Shown here: piece by piece, positions 1 through 7,114 of the stretch
Position numbering within the stretch: the first letter of the stretch is position 1
How the letters are laid out: each line of letters begins with the position of its first letter
Source of the DNA: Gammaproteobacteria bacterium
GTDB taxonomy: Bacteria; Pseudomonadota; Gammaproteobacteria; DSM-26407
Assembly (NCBI GenBank): GCA_028694565.1
Contig: JAQVKR010000136.1
Location: 1-7,176, forward strand
DNA: 7,176 bases
Direction of reading: 5' to 3'
Position numbers and translations under genes: made by a program
The notes under the pieces: generated by a model
Seen by the model: the letters and a program-made list of their open reading frames with translations, nothing else
Told to the model about the DNA's origin: nothing
The model's database searches: none

Positions 1-1223
1 GAGGCGCTCAGGGGATAGTTCCAGTGGCCGAAGTAGGTCACGATGTAGTCGAGCACGGGCTGCCCGGCCTCGAGCGGCGCGGCGATCTTCTCCAGCACCT
101 GGCGGTAGAGGGAGGCGTCGGAGAGGAACTCGCGGTTCATGTCGTCGAGCCGGAAGTCCTGGATCGACCAGTAGGTCTGGAAACCGAGGCGCCGGTAGGC
201 GTTGACGCGGTTCCAGAACACCGGCACGTTCGGGTGCGAGGCGATGGTGCGGTAGCCGCGCTCGGCCAGCAGGTGGGGCAGGCAGGGCGCGTCGTTCAGC
301 AGCCGGCGCTCGAACTTCACGCTGTCCTTCACCACCGGGAAGCCGCACAGGATCTCGAACTCGGCGTTGGCCGTGTAGCCGCCGAACACCGGGCTCATGG
401 CCTCGGCGTGGCCGGAGCGCTGCCAGAGCCGGCGGAACTCCGGCGTCAGCGGGTCCCGGCTGTAGCCGGCCTTCGCCAACAGGGTCGGGTCCCAGAACGA
501 CTCCAGCAGCACGATGTGCACGTTGCGCGGCGCGAAGGCGCCGTCCGCCGCGGCCGCCGGCGGGTTCCCGGCCAGCAGCCGGTTGGCGGCGGCCAGCGCG
601 GCGTCCCGATCCGGCGGCTCGTCGGCATCGGCGAAGTAGCGCGCCCCCTCCTGCAGGGAGTAGAGGGTGGCGCCGCGGTACAGGTAGTTGGAGCGCTGGT
701 CCCACACCGAGTTGCCGAAGCGCCGGTCCAGCGGCTGGAGTATGGCCGCGGGCTCGTAGACCAGCGTCACCCCCAGCAGTATCAGCACCGTGCTGGCCAG
801 GTAGGCGCTCCAGTGGCGCAGGGTGAAGTTGAACAGCAACAGCGCTGCGATCATGGCCAGCGGCAGGGCCGCGGCCAGGAACTGCCAGCCCTCCAGAATC
901 AGCAGCAGCGAGCGCAGGGCATAGACGTCGTCGGGCATGATCGGCCCGCCGAAGAAGGAGATCTTCACCGCGTTGCCCACGTAGAGCACCGCCATCAGCA
1001 GCCCCTGCAGGACCACGAACACCCACTTGCGGCGCGACAGCGCGAACAGCACGTAGGCGATCAGCAGCTGCAGCAGGAAGTCGTAGGGCACCGCCCGGTA
1101 GGCGATGCTCACGTCGAACTGCAGCGCGCTGATCAGGTAGTAGGCCGTGTAGAAGGCCGCCGTGGTGGCAACGGGCATGAGCCTGGGCAGGACGGCTCTG
1201 AGCGCGGTTCTGTGTCTGGGCAT
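1..1223 (-). CDS. Membrane-anchored LTA synthase / phosphoglycerol transferase-like protein (3' truncated by window edge)
   Basis: This is the first 407 residues of a membrane protein whose end lies outside the window. Residues about 15-158 are hydrophobic and give roughly five membrane segments (about 15-36, 47-63, 67-90, 103-131, 139-158). A linker follows, then an alkaline-phosphatase-superfamily (sulfatase-fold) domain. Visible active-site motifs are NVHIVLLESFWDP with Glu241, GGYTANAEFE with the presumed nucleophile Thr284, and VTYFGHWNYPL with His400. As I recall S. aureus LtaS (E255, T300, H416), the spacings are 45 and 116 residues there and 43 and 116 here. The second metal-binding Asp-His pair would fall past the edge. 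Family members transfer phosphoglycerol or similar groups onto glycans or lipids outside the membrane. The substrate here is unknown; in a Gram-negative cell an osmoregulated glucan is a reasonable guess. The ATG at 1223 follows a -10 box by about 35 nt but has no clear Shine-Dalgarno. An ATG at 1178 and a TTG at 1253 are alternatives. Confidence 0.85.
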   Translation of the reverse strand, partial: MPRHRTALRAVLPRLMPVATTAAFYTAYYLISALQFDVSIAYRAVPYDFLLQLLIAYVLFALSRRKWVFVVLQGLLMAVLYVGNAVKISFFGGPIMPDDVYALRSLLLILEGWQFLAAALPLAMIAALLLFNFTLRHWSAYLASTVLILLGVTLVYEPAAILQPLDRRFGNSVWDQRSNYLYRGATLYSLQEGARYFADADEPPDRDAALAAANRLLAGNPPAAAADGAFAPRNVHIVLLESFWDPTLLAKAGYSRDPLTPEFRRLWQRSGHAEAMSPVFGGYTANAEFEILCGFPVVKDSVKFERRLLNDAPCLPHLLAERGYRTIASHPNVPVFWNRVNAYRRLGFQTYWSIQDFRLDDMNREFLSDASLYRQVLEKIAAPLEAGQPVLDYIVTYFGHWNYPLSA

Positions 1224-1258
1224 CGGCGGGTTCGCGCGGCGGGTGATTCCGTGGATCA

Positions 1259-1264
1259 ATGATA
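1259..1264 (-). promoter_or_regulatory. Putative -10 box for the LTA synthase-like gene
   Basis: Read on the minus strand this is TATCAT, five of six bases matching the sigma70 -10 consensus, in a short AT-richer island between two very GC-rich stretches. No good -35 hexamer lies 16-18 nt upstream, so it may depend on an activator or be coincidental. Transcription would start near 1252 and give a leader of about 30 nt before the ATG at 1223. That would argue against the alternative TTG start at 1253. Its position just beyond the structured region after glgP fits a new transcription unit. Confidence 0.4.
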
Positions 1265-1297
1265 CCCGAGTCCGGTGGCCGCGCAGGAGAGGCGGGC

Positions 1298-1339
1298 GGG
1301 CGGCGGGGAGCGTCCGCTACGCCTCCCGTGGTGCCGCCC
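1298..1339 (-). terminator. Nested GC-rich stem-loop downstream of glgP (possible non-canonical terminator)
   Basis: On the minus-strand transcript three stacked helices can form: 1333-1339 with 1298-1304 (7 bp), 1324-1327 with 1306-1309 (4 bp), and 1319-1322 with 1310-1313 (4 bp). They close a 5-nt loop with one bulged base and a small asymmetric internal loop. The flanks (G-rich at 1340-1370, C-rich at 1283-1297 on the minus strand) could lengthen the structure. There is no U-tract after it, so it is not a textbook intrinsic terminator. It could slow polymerase, protect the mRNA 3' end, or have arisen by chance from base composition. It lies between the glgP stop and the next -10 box, where a terminator is expected. 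Confidence 0.35.
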
Positions 1340-1362
1340 CCGCGCCGCCCCCCGCCCGTCCA

Positions 1363-1379
1363 CCGCCCGGCCGGAGCGG
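1363..1379 (-). other. Small hairpin immediately after the glgP stop
   Basis: The 17 bases directly after the TGA read CCGCTCCGGCCGGGCGG on the minus strand. They can fold into a 6-bp stem (one G-T wobble) with a 5-nt loop. No run of T follows. It may be part of a larger transcript-end structure together with the nested stem at 1298-1339 and the inverted repeat inside the gene end. On its own it is weak evidence. Confidence 0.25.
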
Positions 1380-1380
1380 C

Positions 1381-3903
1381 TCACTCGCGCCACCACAGCA
1401 CCAGGCCCAGTTCCCCTGGCACCCGGGCGTCCGGGTGCCAGGGGACGACGCGGGGGGTGAAGTGTTCGGCGGGGCGATCGGTGACGATGCGGCCCCGGTA
1501 GCGGTAGCCGTTGCTCGCCCCCGGGATCCCGCCGTCGCGCTCCAGCGCCTGGCGCACCGCGGGGGCGCCGCGCGCCGGGTCCGGATCGGCGTAGATCTCC
1601 ACCGCCACGGCGTCGGGCGGCAGGTCGCCCAGGTAGACCTGGATTTCCACCTCCCAGCCGTCCTCGACATGGGCGACCCGGCGCTGGCCCCAGTGGATCT
1701 CGCCCCAGTCGTGGCGCACCGCCGCGCTCCAGGCCTGGAGGCCGCGCCCCGCGGCGCCGTGGTCGGCGCTGCGCCGGCCGACTTCCCGCGCGGCGGGGAG
1801 GTAGTGGCTCTCCACGTACTCCTGCACCATGCGGTTGGTGCTGAAGCGGGGGGCGAGCCGGGCCATGCTGGCGCGCATCCGCGCCACCCAGGCCCGGGGG
1901 ATGCCGTCCCCGTCGCGATCGTAGAAGGCGGGGATGACCTCGGCCTCCAGCAGCCGGTAGAGGGCCTCGGCGTCGCGCGCGTCCTCCTCCTCGCCCACGT
2001 CCGGGCGGCTGTCGCCCAGGGCCCAGCCCACCTCCGGCTCCCACGCCTCGGCCCACCAGCCGTCGAGGGACGAGAGGTTGAGGCCGCCGTTGACCAGCAC
2101 CTTCATGCCGCTGGTGCCGCTCGCCTCCCAGGGGCGGCGCGGGGTGTTGATCCACACGTCCACCCCCTGCACCAGCTCCTGGGCCAGTGCGATGTCGTAG
2201 TCCTCCATGAACACCACCCGGCGGCGTATCCCGGGCTGCTGGGCGAAGCGGGCCCAGGCGCGCACGTAGCGCTTGCCGAGCGCGTCCTCCGGATGGGCCT
2301 TGCCGGCCACGATGACCTGCACCGGACGATCCGGGTCGTTGAGCAGGCGGGCGAGGCGCTCCGGGTCGTGCAGCAGGAGGTTGGGGCGCTTGTAGTCGGT
2401 GAAGCGGCGGGCGAAGCCGATGGTGAGGATGTTGGGATCCAGCACCTCGCCGGCCACGGCCACGTCCGCCTCCCCGCGCTGGGCCAGCTGGCGGTGCAGG
2501 CGCCGCCGGGCCCGGTGGACCAGGTCGGCGCGCTGGCGCCCGCGCAGCTCCCACAGGGTGGCGTCGTCCACCGCGGCCATCGGCTCCTCCAGCGGCTCGT
2601 GGTGCCCGAGCCAGCGGTCCTTGCCGCAGGCCTCGGTCCACAGGGCGTCGGCCCAGGCCGAGTCCCAGGAGGGGACGTGGACCCCGTTGGTTACGTGCCC
2701 CACCGGCACCTCGGACCGGGGCCAGCCGGGGTAGAGGGGCTGGAAGATGGCGCGGCTGACCTCGCCGTGCAGCCGGCTGACGCCGTTGATGGAGCCGCAG
2801 GTGCGGGCCGCCAGCCAGGCCATGTTGAACAGCTCGCCGTCATTGTCGCTGTCGACGCGGCCGAGCGCCGCCAGCTCGCCGGCGGGCACCCCGAGCCGCT
2901 CGGCGTAGTGGCGGGCGTACTTGTCCAGCAGCACGTAGTCGTAGGTGTCGAAGGCGGCCGCCACCGGCGTGTGGGTGGTGAAGACGTTGCCGGGCCGGGT
3001 GGCCCACAGGGCCTCGCGCAGATCCACGCCGTGGCGCTCCATGAAGGCGCGCGCCCGTTCCAGGGTGACGAAGGCGGCGTGGCCCTCGTTGAGGTGGCAG
3101 ACGTCCACCTCCAGCCCGAGGGCCTCGATCAGGCGCCAGCCGCCGATGCCCAGCGCGATCTCCTGGAGCAGCCGCTGTTCGGCGCCGCCGCCGTAGAGCT
3201 TGCCGGTGATGCCCCGGTCGGCGGGCATGTTGAGGGGGTCGTTGCTGTCGAGCAGGTAGAGGGGGATCCGCCCCACCTGCGCCCGCCAGGTCCGCAGCCG
3301 CAGGGTGCGGCCGGGCAGGTGGATGGGCACCCACAGCCAGGCGCCGTCCGGGCCCTCCACCGGCTCCACCGGCAGGGTGGTGGTGTCGTTGTAGGGGTAG
3401 AGCTCCAGCTGGCGGCCGTCGGCGTCGAGCACCTGGTGGAAGTAGCCCTCCTGGTAGAGCAGGCCCACCCCCACCAGCGGCAGGCCCAGGTCGCTGGCGG
3501 ACTTGAGGTGATCGCCGGCCAGCACGCCGAGCCCCCCCGCGTAGAGGGGCAGGGCCTCGCCGAGCCCGAACTCCATGCTGAAGTAGGCCACCCCCCGCAG
3601 GCCGGCCCCGCCGTGATTCGCGCTGAACCAGCCGGGGCGCGCGCGGTAGGCGTCGCGGGCCCCGGTGAGGGCGCGCAGGTGCTCCAGGAACCGGGCGTCC
3701 CCGGCCAGTTCCTCGAGGCGGCCGCGGGGGAGGTTCTGGAGGATGACGTAGGGGTTCTCGGTCACCGCCCAGCTGTCCGGGTCCATGGCCTCCCACAGCC
3801 GGTCGCCGGCGTGGCTCCAGGTCCAGCGCAGGTCGGTGATGAGGTCCACCAGGGGGGCGAGCGGCCCGGGCAGCTCCTCGGCCCGGGGGCGGTAGCGTCT
3901 CAT
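1381..3903 (-). CDS. glgP: Alpha-1,4-glucan (glycogen/maltodextrin) phosphorylase, GT35 family, DUF3417-type
   Basis: This 840-residue cytoplasmic enzyme phosphorolyses alpha-1,4-glucan to glucose-1-phosphate using pyridoxal phosphate. An N-terminal DUF3417-like region (about 1-120, starting [15 protein letters not shown]) leads into the GT35 catalytic core (about 100-710), followed by a C-terminal extension of about 130 residues ending in [16 protein letters not shown], as in the 'alpha-glucan family phosphorylase' subgroup. Key sites are intact: HTPVAA (His311), [11 protein letters not shown] (Arg500, Lys505), and EASGTSGMK with Glu593 and the PLP lysine Lys601. The Arg-Lys and Glu-Lys spacings equal those of rabbit muscle phosphorylase (569/574 and 672/680). 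Muscle-type N-terminal phosphorylation and AMP sites are not expected in this subgroup. The frame stays open far upstream, but the ATG at 3903 is preferred because it begins the recognisable family sequence, has a strong Shine-Dalgarno, and overlaps the xfp stop as ATGA. Preference for glycogen or short maltodextrins cannot be read from the sequence. Confidence 0.96.
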   Translation of the reverse strand: MRRYRPRAEELPGPLAPLVDLITDLRWTWSHAGDRLWEAMDPDSWAVTENPYVILQNLPRGRLEELAGDARFLEHLRALTGARDAYRARPGWFSANHGGAGLRGVAYFSMEFGLGEALPLYAGGLGVLAGDHLKSASDLGLPLVGVGLLYQEGYFHQVLDADGRQLELYPYNDTTTLPVEPVEGPDGAWLWVPIHLPGRTLRLRTWRAQVGRIPLYLLDSNDPLNMPADRGITGKLYGGGAEQRLLQEIALGIGGWRLIEALGLEVDVCHLNEGHAAFVTLERARAFMERHGVDLREALWATRPGNVFTTHTPVAAAFDTYDYVLLDKYARHYAERLGVPAGELAALGRVDSDNDGELFNMAWLAARTCGSINGVSRLHGEVSRAIFQPLYPGWPRSEVPVGHVTNGVHVPSWDSAWADALWTEACGKDRWLGHHEPLEEPMAAVDDATLWELRGRQRADLVHRARRRLHRQLAQRGEADVAVAGEVLDPNILTIGFARRFTDYKRPNLLLHDPERLARLLNDPDRPVQVIVAGKAHPEDALGKRYVRAWARFAQQPGIRRRVVFMEDYDIALAQELVQGVDVWINTPRRPWEASGTSGMKVLVNGGLNLSSLDGWWAEAWEPEVGWALGDSRPDVGEEEDARDAEALYRLLEAEVIPAFYDRDGDGIPRAWVARMRASMARLAPRFSTNRMVQEYVESHYLPAAREVGRRSADHGAAGRGLQAWSAAVRHDWGEIHWGQRRVAHVEDGWEVEIQVYLGDLPPDAVAVEIYADPDPARGAPAVRQALERDGGIPGASNGYRYRGRIVTDRPAEHFTPRVVPWHPDARVPGELGLVLWWRE
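1412..1445. repeat. Perfect 15-bp inverted repeat with 4-nt loop inside the 3' end of glgP
   Basis: Positions 1412-1426 and 1431-1445 are exact reverse complements (plus-strand arm TCCCCTGGCACCCGG), separated by GCGT. In the glgP mRNA this would be a very stable hairpin about 30 nt before the stop codon, covering codons for the [12 protein letters not shown] motif. That motif looks conserved in the family, so part of the symmetry could come from protein constraint. However, the pairing also needs a CCA proline codon and a GGG glycine codon where CCG/CCC and GGC dominate nearby. Possible roles are transcript 3'-end protection, polymerase pausing or attenuation before the next gene. Confidence 0.6.
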
Positions 3904-6284
3904 GGCGCCTCCCCCCAGCGCCAGTCGCGCACCTCGGGCAGGTCCTCGCCGTGGCGGGCGATGTACTCCCGGTGCTCGGTGCGCTTGTCGCGCATGAGCT
4001 GCTTCACGTAGGCCGCCCGGGCGCCGAGGCCCGGCACCCGGTCGATGACGTCCCCGACCAGGTGGAAACGGTCCAGATCGTTGCGCACCACCATGTCGAA
4101 GGGGGTGGTGGTGGTGCCCTCCTCCTTGTAGCCGCGCACGTGGAGGTTGTGGTGGTTGGCGCGCCGGTAGGTGAGCCGGTGGATGAGCCACGGGTAGCCG
4201 TGGTAGGCGAACAGGATGGGCCGGTCGGTGGTGAACAGGCTGTCGAAGTCGCGGTCGGTGAGGCCGCTGGGGTGCTCCTCCCGCGGCTGCAGGGTCATCA
4301 GGTCCACCACGTTGACGACCCGCACCCTGAGCTCCGGCAGGTGCTCGCGCAGCAGCTGCGCGGCCGCCAGCACCTCCAGCGTGGGCACGTCGCCGGCGGC
4401 CGCCAGCACCACGTCGGGCTCGCCGCCGCGGTCGCTGCTGGCCCACTCCCAGATGCCGATGCCGGCGCTGCAGTGGTTGATGGCGGCCTCCATGGAGAGC
4501 CACTGGGGTTCGGGCTGCTTGCCGGCGACGATGACGTTGATGAAGTCGCGGCTCCTCAGGCAGCGGTCGGCCACGTAGAGCAGGCAGTTGGCGTCCGGCG
4601 GCAGGTAGACGCGGATGGTGTCCGCCTTCTTGTTCACCACCAGGTCGATGAAGCCCGGGTCCTGGTGGGAGAAGCCGTTGTGGTCCTGGCGCCAGACGTG
4701 GGAGGTGAGCAGGTAGGTGAGGGAGGCGATGGGCCGCCGCCAGGGCACCTCCTTGCTCACCTTCAGCCACTTGGCGTGCTGGTTGAACATGGAGTCGACG
4801 ATGTGGATGAAGGCCTCGTAGCAGGAGAAGAAGCCGTGGCGGCCGGTGAGCAGGTAGCCCTCCAGCCAGCCCTGGCAGGTGTGCTCGGAGAGGATCTCCA
4901 TCACCCGCCCGTCGGCGGCGAGATGGTCGTCGCCGGGCCGCCGCTCGGCCATCCAGCTGCGGGAGGTCACCTCGAACAGGGCGCCGAGGCGGTTGGAGGC
5001 GGTCTCGTCGGGTCCCATCACCCGGAAGTTGCGCGACTCCAGGTTGCGCCGCATCACCTCCCGCAGCCAGCCCCCCAGGACCCGGGTGGATTCGGCCTCC
5101 GCCGCGCCGGGCGCGGGGACCGCCACCGCGTGGTCGCGGAAGTCGGGCAGGCGCAGCTTGCGCAGCAGCAGCCCGCCGTTGGCCTGGGGGTTGGCGCCCA
5201 TGCGCCGCGGGCCGGCGGGAGCCAGCGCCGCCAGCTCCGGGCGCAGCCGGCCGTCCGCGTCGAACAGCTCCTCCGGGCGGTAGCCGGCCAGCCACTGCTC
5301 CAGCTGCGCCAGGTGCTCCGGGTTGGCGTGGATCCCGGACAGCGGCACCTGGTGGGAGCGCCAGCTGCCCTCGGCGGGCAGTCCGTCCACCACCTTCGGG
5401 CCGGTCCAGCCCTTGGGGGAGCGCAGCACGATCATCGGCCACGGCGGACGCACGGCGGCCCCGCCGCCGCGGGCGGCGGCCTGGATGGCGGCGATCTCGT
5501 CGAACACCGCGTCCAGGGCGGCGGCCATGGCCTGGTGCATGCGCGCCGGGTCGTCGCCGGAGACGAAGCGCGGGGCGTAGCCGTAGCCGCGCAGGAGACT
5601 CTCCAGCTCCGCCTCGGGGATGCGCGCCAGCACCGTGGGGTTGGCGATCTTGTAGCCGTTGAGGTGAAGGATGGGCAGCACGGCGCCGTCGGTGGCGGGA
5701 TTGAGGAACTTGTTGGAGTGCCAGGCGGTGGCCAGCGGGCCGGTTTCCGCCTCGCCGTCGCCCACCACGCAGCAGGCGACGAGGCCGGGATTGTCGAACG
5801 CCGCCCCGAAGGCGTGGGAGAGGGCATAGCCCAGTTCGCCGCCCTCGTGGATGGAGCCCGGGGTCTCCGGGGTGGCGTGGCTGCCCACCCCGCCGGGGAA
5901 GGAGAACTGCTTGAACAGCCGCCGCATCCCCTCGGCATCGGCGCTCACGTCCGGGTAGAGCTCGCTGTAGCTCCCCTCCAGCCAGGTGTTGGCGGTCAGC
6001 GCCGGTCCGCCGTGGCCGGGTCCGGCGATGAAGAGGAGGTCGAGATCGCGGGCGCGGATGATGCGGTTCAGGTGCAGGTAGATGAAGTTGAGCCCCGGGG
6101 TGGTGCCCCAGTGGCCCAGCAGCCGCGGCTTCACGTGCTCGGCCTTCAGCGGCTCGCGCAGCAGCGGGTTGTCGAGCAGGTAGATCTGGCCCACGGAGAG
6201 GTAGTTGGCGGCGCGCCAGTAGGCGTTCATGCGGGCCAGCTCGTCGGGCGCGAGGGGCCCCGGGGCGGGGGTGTTCGCGGGCAT
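3900..6284 (-). CDS. xfp: Phosphoketolase (xylulose-5-phosphate / fructose-6-phosphate), ThDP-dependent
   Basis: This 794-residue cytoplasmic enzyme cleaves xylulose-5-phosphate (and often fructose-6-phosphate) with phosphate to acetyl-phosphate plus glyceraldehyde-3-phosphate (or erythrose-4-phosphate). The length is normal for the family. Both phosphoketolase signature patterns are present: EGGELGY (147-153) and the run from Gly160 to GDGE (175-178). The ThDP/Mg region is [18 protein letters not shown] (175-192). Other hallmarks are [16 protein letters not shown] with His58, GPGHGG with His91, SFPGGVGSH with His136, SHQVPL with His311, SEHTCQG with the likely ThDP-activating Glu467, and [15 protein letters not shown] with His535 and His540. 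The start at 6284 is supported by GGGAGG at 6297-6292, 7 nt upstream. No internal stop or missing catalytic residue is seen. It is the first gene of a two-gene operon with glgP. Dual xylulose-5-P/fructose-6-P specificity is assumed from the family; xpk would be the name if only xylulose-5-P is used. Confidence 0.97.
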   Translation of the reverse strand: MPANTPAPGPLAPDELARMNAYWRAANYLSVGQIYLLDNPLLREPLKAEHVKPRLLGHWGTTPGLNFIYLHLNRIIRARDLDLLFIAGPGHGGPALTANTWLEGSYSELYPDVSADAEGMRRLFKQFSFPGGVGSHATPETPGSIHEGGELGYALSHAFGAAFDNPGLVACCVVGDGEAETGPLATAWHSNKFLNPATDGAVLPILHLNGYKIANPTVLARIPEAELESLLRGYGYAPRFVSGDDPARMHQAMAAALDAVFDEIAAIQAAARGGGAAVRPPWPMIVLRSPKGWTGPKVVDGLPAEGSWRSHQVPLSGIHANPEHLAQLEQWLAGYRPEELFDADGRLRPELAALAPAGPRRMGANPQANGGLLLRKLRLPDFRDHAVAVPAPGAAEAESTRVLGGWLREVMRRNLESRNFRVMGPDETASNRLGALFEVTSRSWMAERRPGDDHLAADGRVMEILSEHTCQGWLEGYLLTGRHGFFSCYEAFIHIVDSMFNQHAKWLKVSKEVPWRRPIASLTYLLTSHVWRQDHNGFSHQDPGFIDLVVNKKADTIRVYLPPDANCLLYVADRCLRSRDFINVIVAGKQPEPQWLSMEAAINHCSAGIGIWEWASSDRGGEPDVVLAAAGDVPTLEVLAAAQLLREHLPELRVRVVNVVDLMTLQPREEHPSGLTDRDFDSLFTTDRPILFAYHGYPWLIHRLTYRRANHHNLHVRGYKEEGTTTTPFDMVVRNDLDRFHLVGDVIDRVPGLGARAAYVKQLMRDKRTEHREYIARHGEDLPEVRDWRWGEAP
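3908..3916 (-). promoter_or_regulatory. Ribosome-binding site of glgP inside the xfp 3' end
   Basis: GGGGGGAGG on the minus strand lies 4 nt before the glgP ATG and encodes part of the last phosphoketolase residues (WGEAP). With the 4-base ATGA overlap of stop and start, it indicates re-initiation, or coupled translation, of glgP by ribosomes finishing xfp. It decides the glgP start in a frame that is otherwise open for another 1.5 kb upstream. Confidence 0.75.
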
Positions 6285-6291
6285 GTTCCGG

Positions 6292-6297
6292 CCTCCC
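6292..6297 (-). promoter_or_regulatory. Ribosome-binding site of xfp
   Basis: GGGAGG on the minus strand, 7 nt before the ATG at 6284, is a near-ideal Shine-Dalgarno sequence and fixes the phosphoketolase start. Confidence 0.75.
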
Positions 6298-6310
6298 TGC
6301 GGGCGGTGGA

Positions 6311-6329
6311 GCGTCGGGCGCCCGGACGC
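6311..6329 (-). promoter_or_regulatory. Leader hairpin or operator-like palindrome upstream of xfp
   Basis: The 19 bases GCGTCCGGGCGCCCGACGC (minus strand) have complementary ends (GCGTC/GACGC) around a GGGCGCCC palindrome, with one unpaired base. If transcription starts just after the predicted -10 box, this falls in the 5' untranslated leader, about 15 nt before the ribosome-binding site. It could be a leader hairpin affecting translation or a repressor site. In such GC-rich DNA, chance symmetry is also possible. Confidence 0.3.
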
Positions 6330-6350
6330 GGGGGTGCGCCGGGCGGGTAT

Positions 6351-6378
6351 CCTATAAGGCTAATCCAGGGATGGTTAA
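6351..6378 (-). promoter_or_regulatory. Putative sigma70-type promoter of the xfp-glgP operon
   Basis: Within an AT-richer island (about 6349-6390), unusual for this window, the minus strand reads TTAACC (6378-6373, 4/6 match to -35), a 16-nt spacer, and TATAGG (6356-6351, 4/6 match to -10). TAGGAT, 3 nt later with an 18-nt spacer, is an equally good -10. A start near 6344 would give a leader of about 60 nt before the xfp ATG. The position between the maiA stop and xfp makes this the natural operon promoter. Confidence 0.5.
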
Positions 6379-6470
6379 GCGCAAGTTACGCCTGGGTGGG
6401 CCGGCGCCTGAATGCGGGCCGCGCCGCTCTCCTTGCTCCCGCATCCGTTCCCCGCCCCGCGGGGGTCTTC

Positions 6471-7109
6471 TCACCCCGCGTCCGGCTGGGCCTCGGGCCG
6501 GGCGGCGTGGAAGGCGGGGAGGGTGCGGCAGGTGGCGTCGATGCGGGTGATGTTGGGGAAGGGATCGAGGCCGCACTCGAAGCGGCGGGCGTTGTAGACC
6601 TGGGGCACCAGGCAGATGTCGGCGAGGGTGGGGCGGTCGCCGTGGCAGAAGGTGGCGGTGTCGGGGCTCTCCTCCAGCAGCCGCTCCAGGGCGGTGAACC
6701 CCTCCAGGATCCAGTGCCGGTACCACGCCAGCTTCGCCTCCTCCTCCGCCCCCAGCCGGCCGGTGAGGTAGCCGAGCACGCGCAGGTTGTTGAGGGGGTG
6801 GATGTCGCAGGCCACCAGCAGGGCCAGGGCCCGCACCCGCGCCCGGCCGGCCGGATCGGCGGGCAGCAGGGGCGGCCGGGGGTGGGTCTCCTCCAGGTAC
6901 TCGCAGATGGCCAGCGACTGGGTCAGCAGCCGGCCGTCGTCCGCCAGCGCCGGGACCAGCCCCTGGGGGTTGAGGGCCCGGTAGGCCGGTTCGCGATCCC
7001 CGCCCTCGAGCAGGTTCACCCCGGCGTGTTCGTAGGGCAGCCCCTTGAGATTGAGGGCGATGCGCACCCGGTAGGCGGCGGAGGAGCGGTGGTAGTCGTA
7101 GAGGCGCAT
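6471..7109 (-). CDS. maiA: Maleylacetoacetate isomerase-type (zeta-class) glutathione S-transferase
   Basis: This 212-residue cytoplasmic protein has the two-domain GST layout. The N-terminal thioredoxin-like domain (about 1-80) carries the zeta-class signature SSAAYRVRIALNLKG (9-23), NPQGLVPAL (47-55, with the cis-proline at 53) and QSLAICEYLEE (64-74, where Ser65 should bind the glutathione gamma-glutamyl group). The helical domain holds ACDIHPLNNLRVL (100-112) and DRPTLADICLVPQ (158-170), typical of maleylacetoacetate isomerases. The enzyme would use glutathione to isomerise maleylacetoacetate to fumarylacetoacetate in tyrosine/homogentisate breakdown. A maleylpyruvate isomerase role in gentisate breakdown is less likely, because those proteins tend to differ in the SSxx motif. 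The cysteine of the animal enzymes is replaced by Ala11, as is common in bacteria. I chose the ATG at 7109 over the GTG at 7118 because AAGGTG (7121-7116) sits 6 nt before it. The upstream gene ends 5 nt away, so the two are probably co-transcribed. Confidence 0.88.
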   Translation of the reverse strand: MRLYDYHRSSAAYRVRIALNLKGLPYEHAGVNLLEGGDREPAYRALNPQGLVPALADDGRLLTQSLAICEYLEETHPRPPLLPADPAGRARVRALALLVACDIHPLNNLRVLGYLTGRLGAEEEAKLAWYRHWILEGFTALERLLEESPDTATFCHGDRPTLADICLVPQVYNARRFECGLDPFPNITRIDATCRTLPAFHAARPEAQPDAG

Positions 7110-7114
7110 GGCGC

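Noticed and set aside
24..1262. Plus-strand open frame of 412 codons antisense to the LTA synthase-like gene
   Set aside because: It is rich in Val, Gly, His, Gln and Arg without domains. The opposite strand shows membrane segments and active-site motifs with correct spacing.
3067..3080. Search for mobile elements, CRISPR repeats, tRNA/rRNA or attachment sites across the window
   Set aside because: No repeated spacers, transposase-like sequence, tRNA-like cloverleaf or target duplications were seen by eye. The coordinates given are only a placeholder inside glgP, since this covers the whole window.
1256..3796. Minus-strand frames 1256-2641 and 2840-3796 overlapping glgP
   Set aside because: They are alternate-frame shadows: Pro/Arg/Gly-rich, no motifs, and wholly inside the real gene.
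1162..4011. Plus-strand open frame of 949 codons antisense to glgP
   Set aside because: It has the same low-complexity shadow composition and no recognisable motif. The minus strand holds a fully conserved phosphorylase.
3904..5442. In-frame upstream extension of glgP through xfp (about 513 extra residues)
   Set aside because: The added part is Arg/Pro/Gly/Ala-rich, lies out of frame over xfp, and shows no family similarity. The ATG at 3903 has a ribosome-binding site and begins the known N-terminal domain. A genuine fusion protein is not supported.
6412..6464. Possible maiA terminator: 7-bp inverted repeat (6412-6418/6438-6444) and a CCCCGCGGGG palindrome (6455-6464)
   Set aside because: The 7-bp stem has a 19-nt loop and no T-run. 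The 10-bp palindrome is short and expected in such GC-rich DNA. Neither is strong enough to call a terminator.
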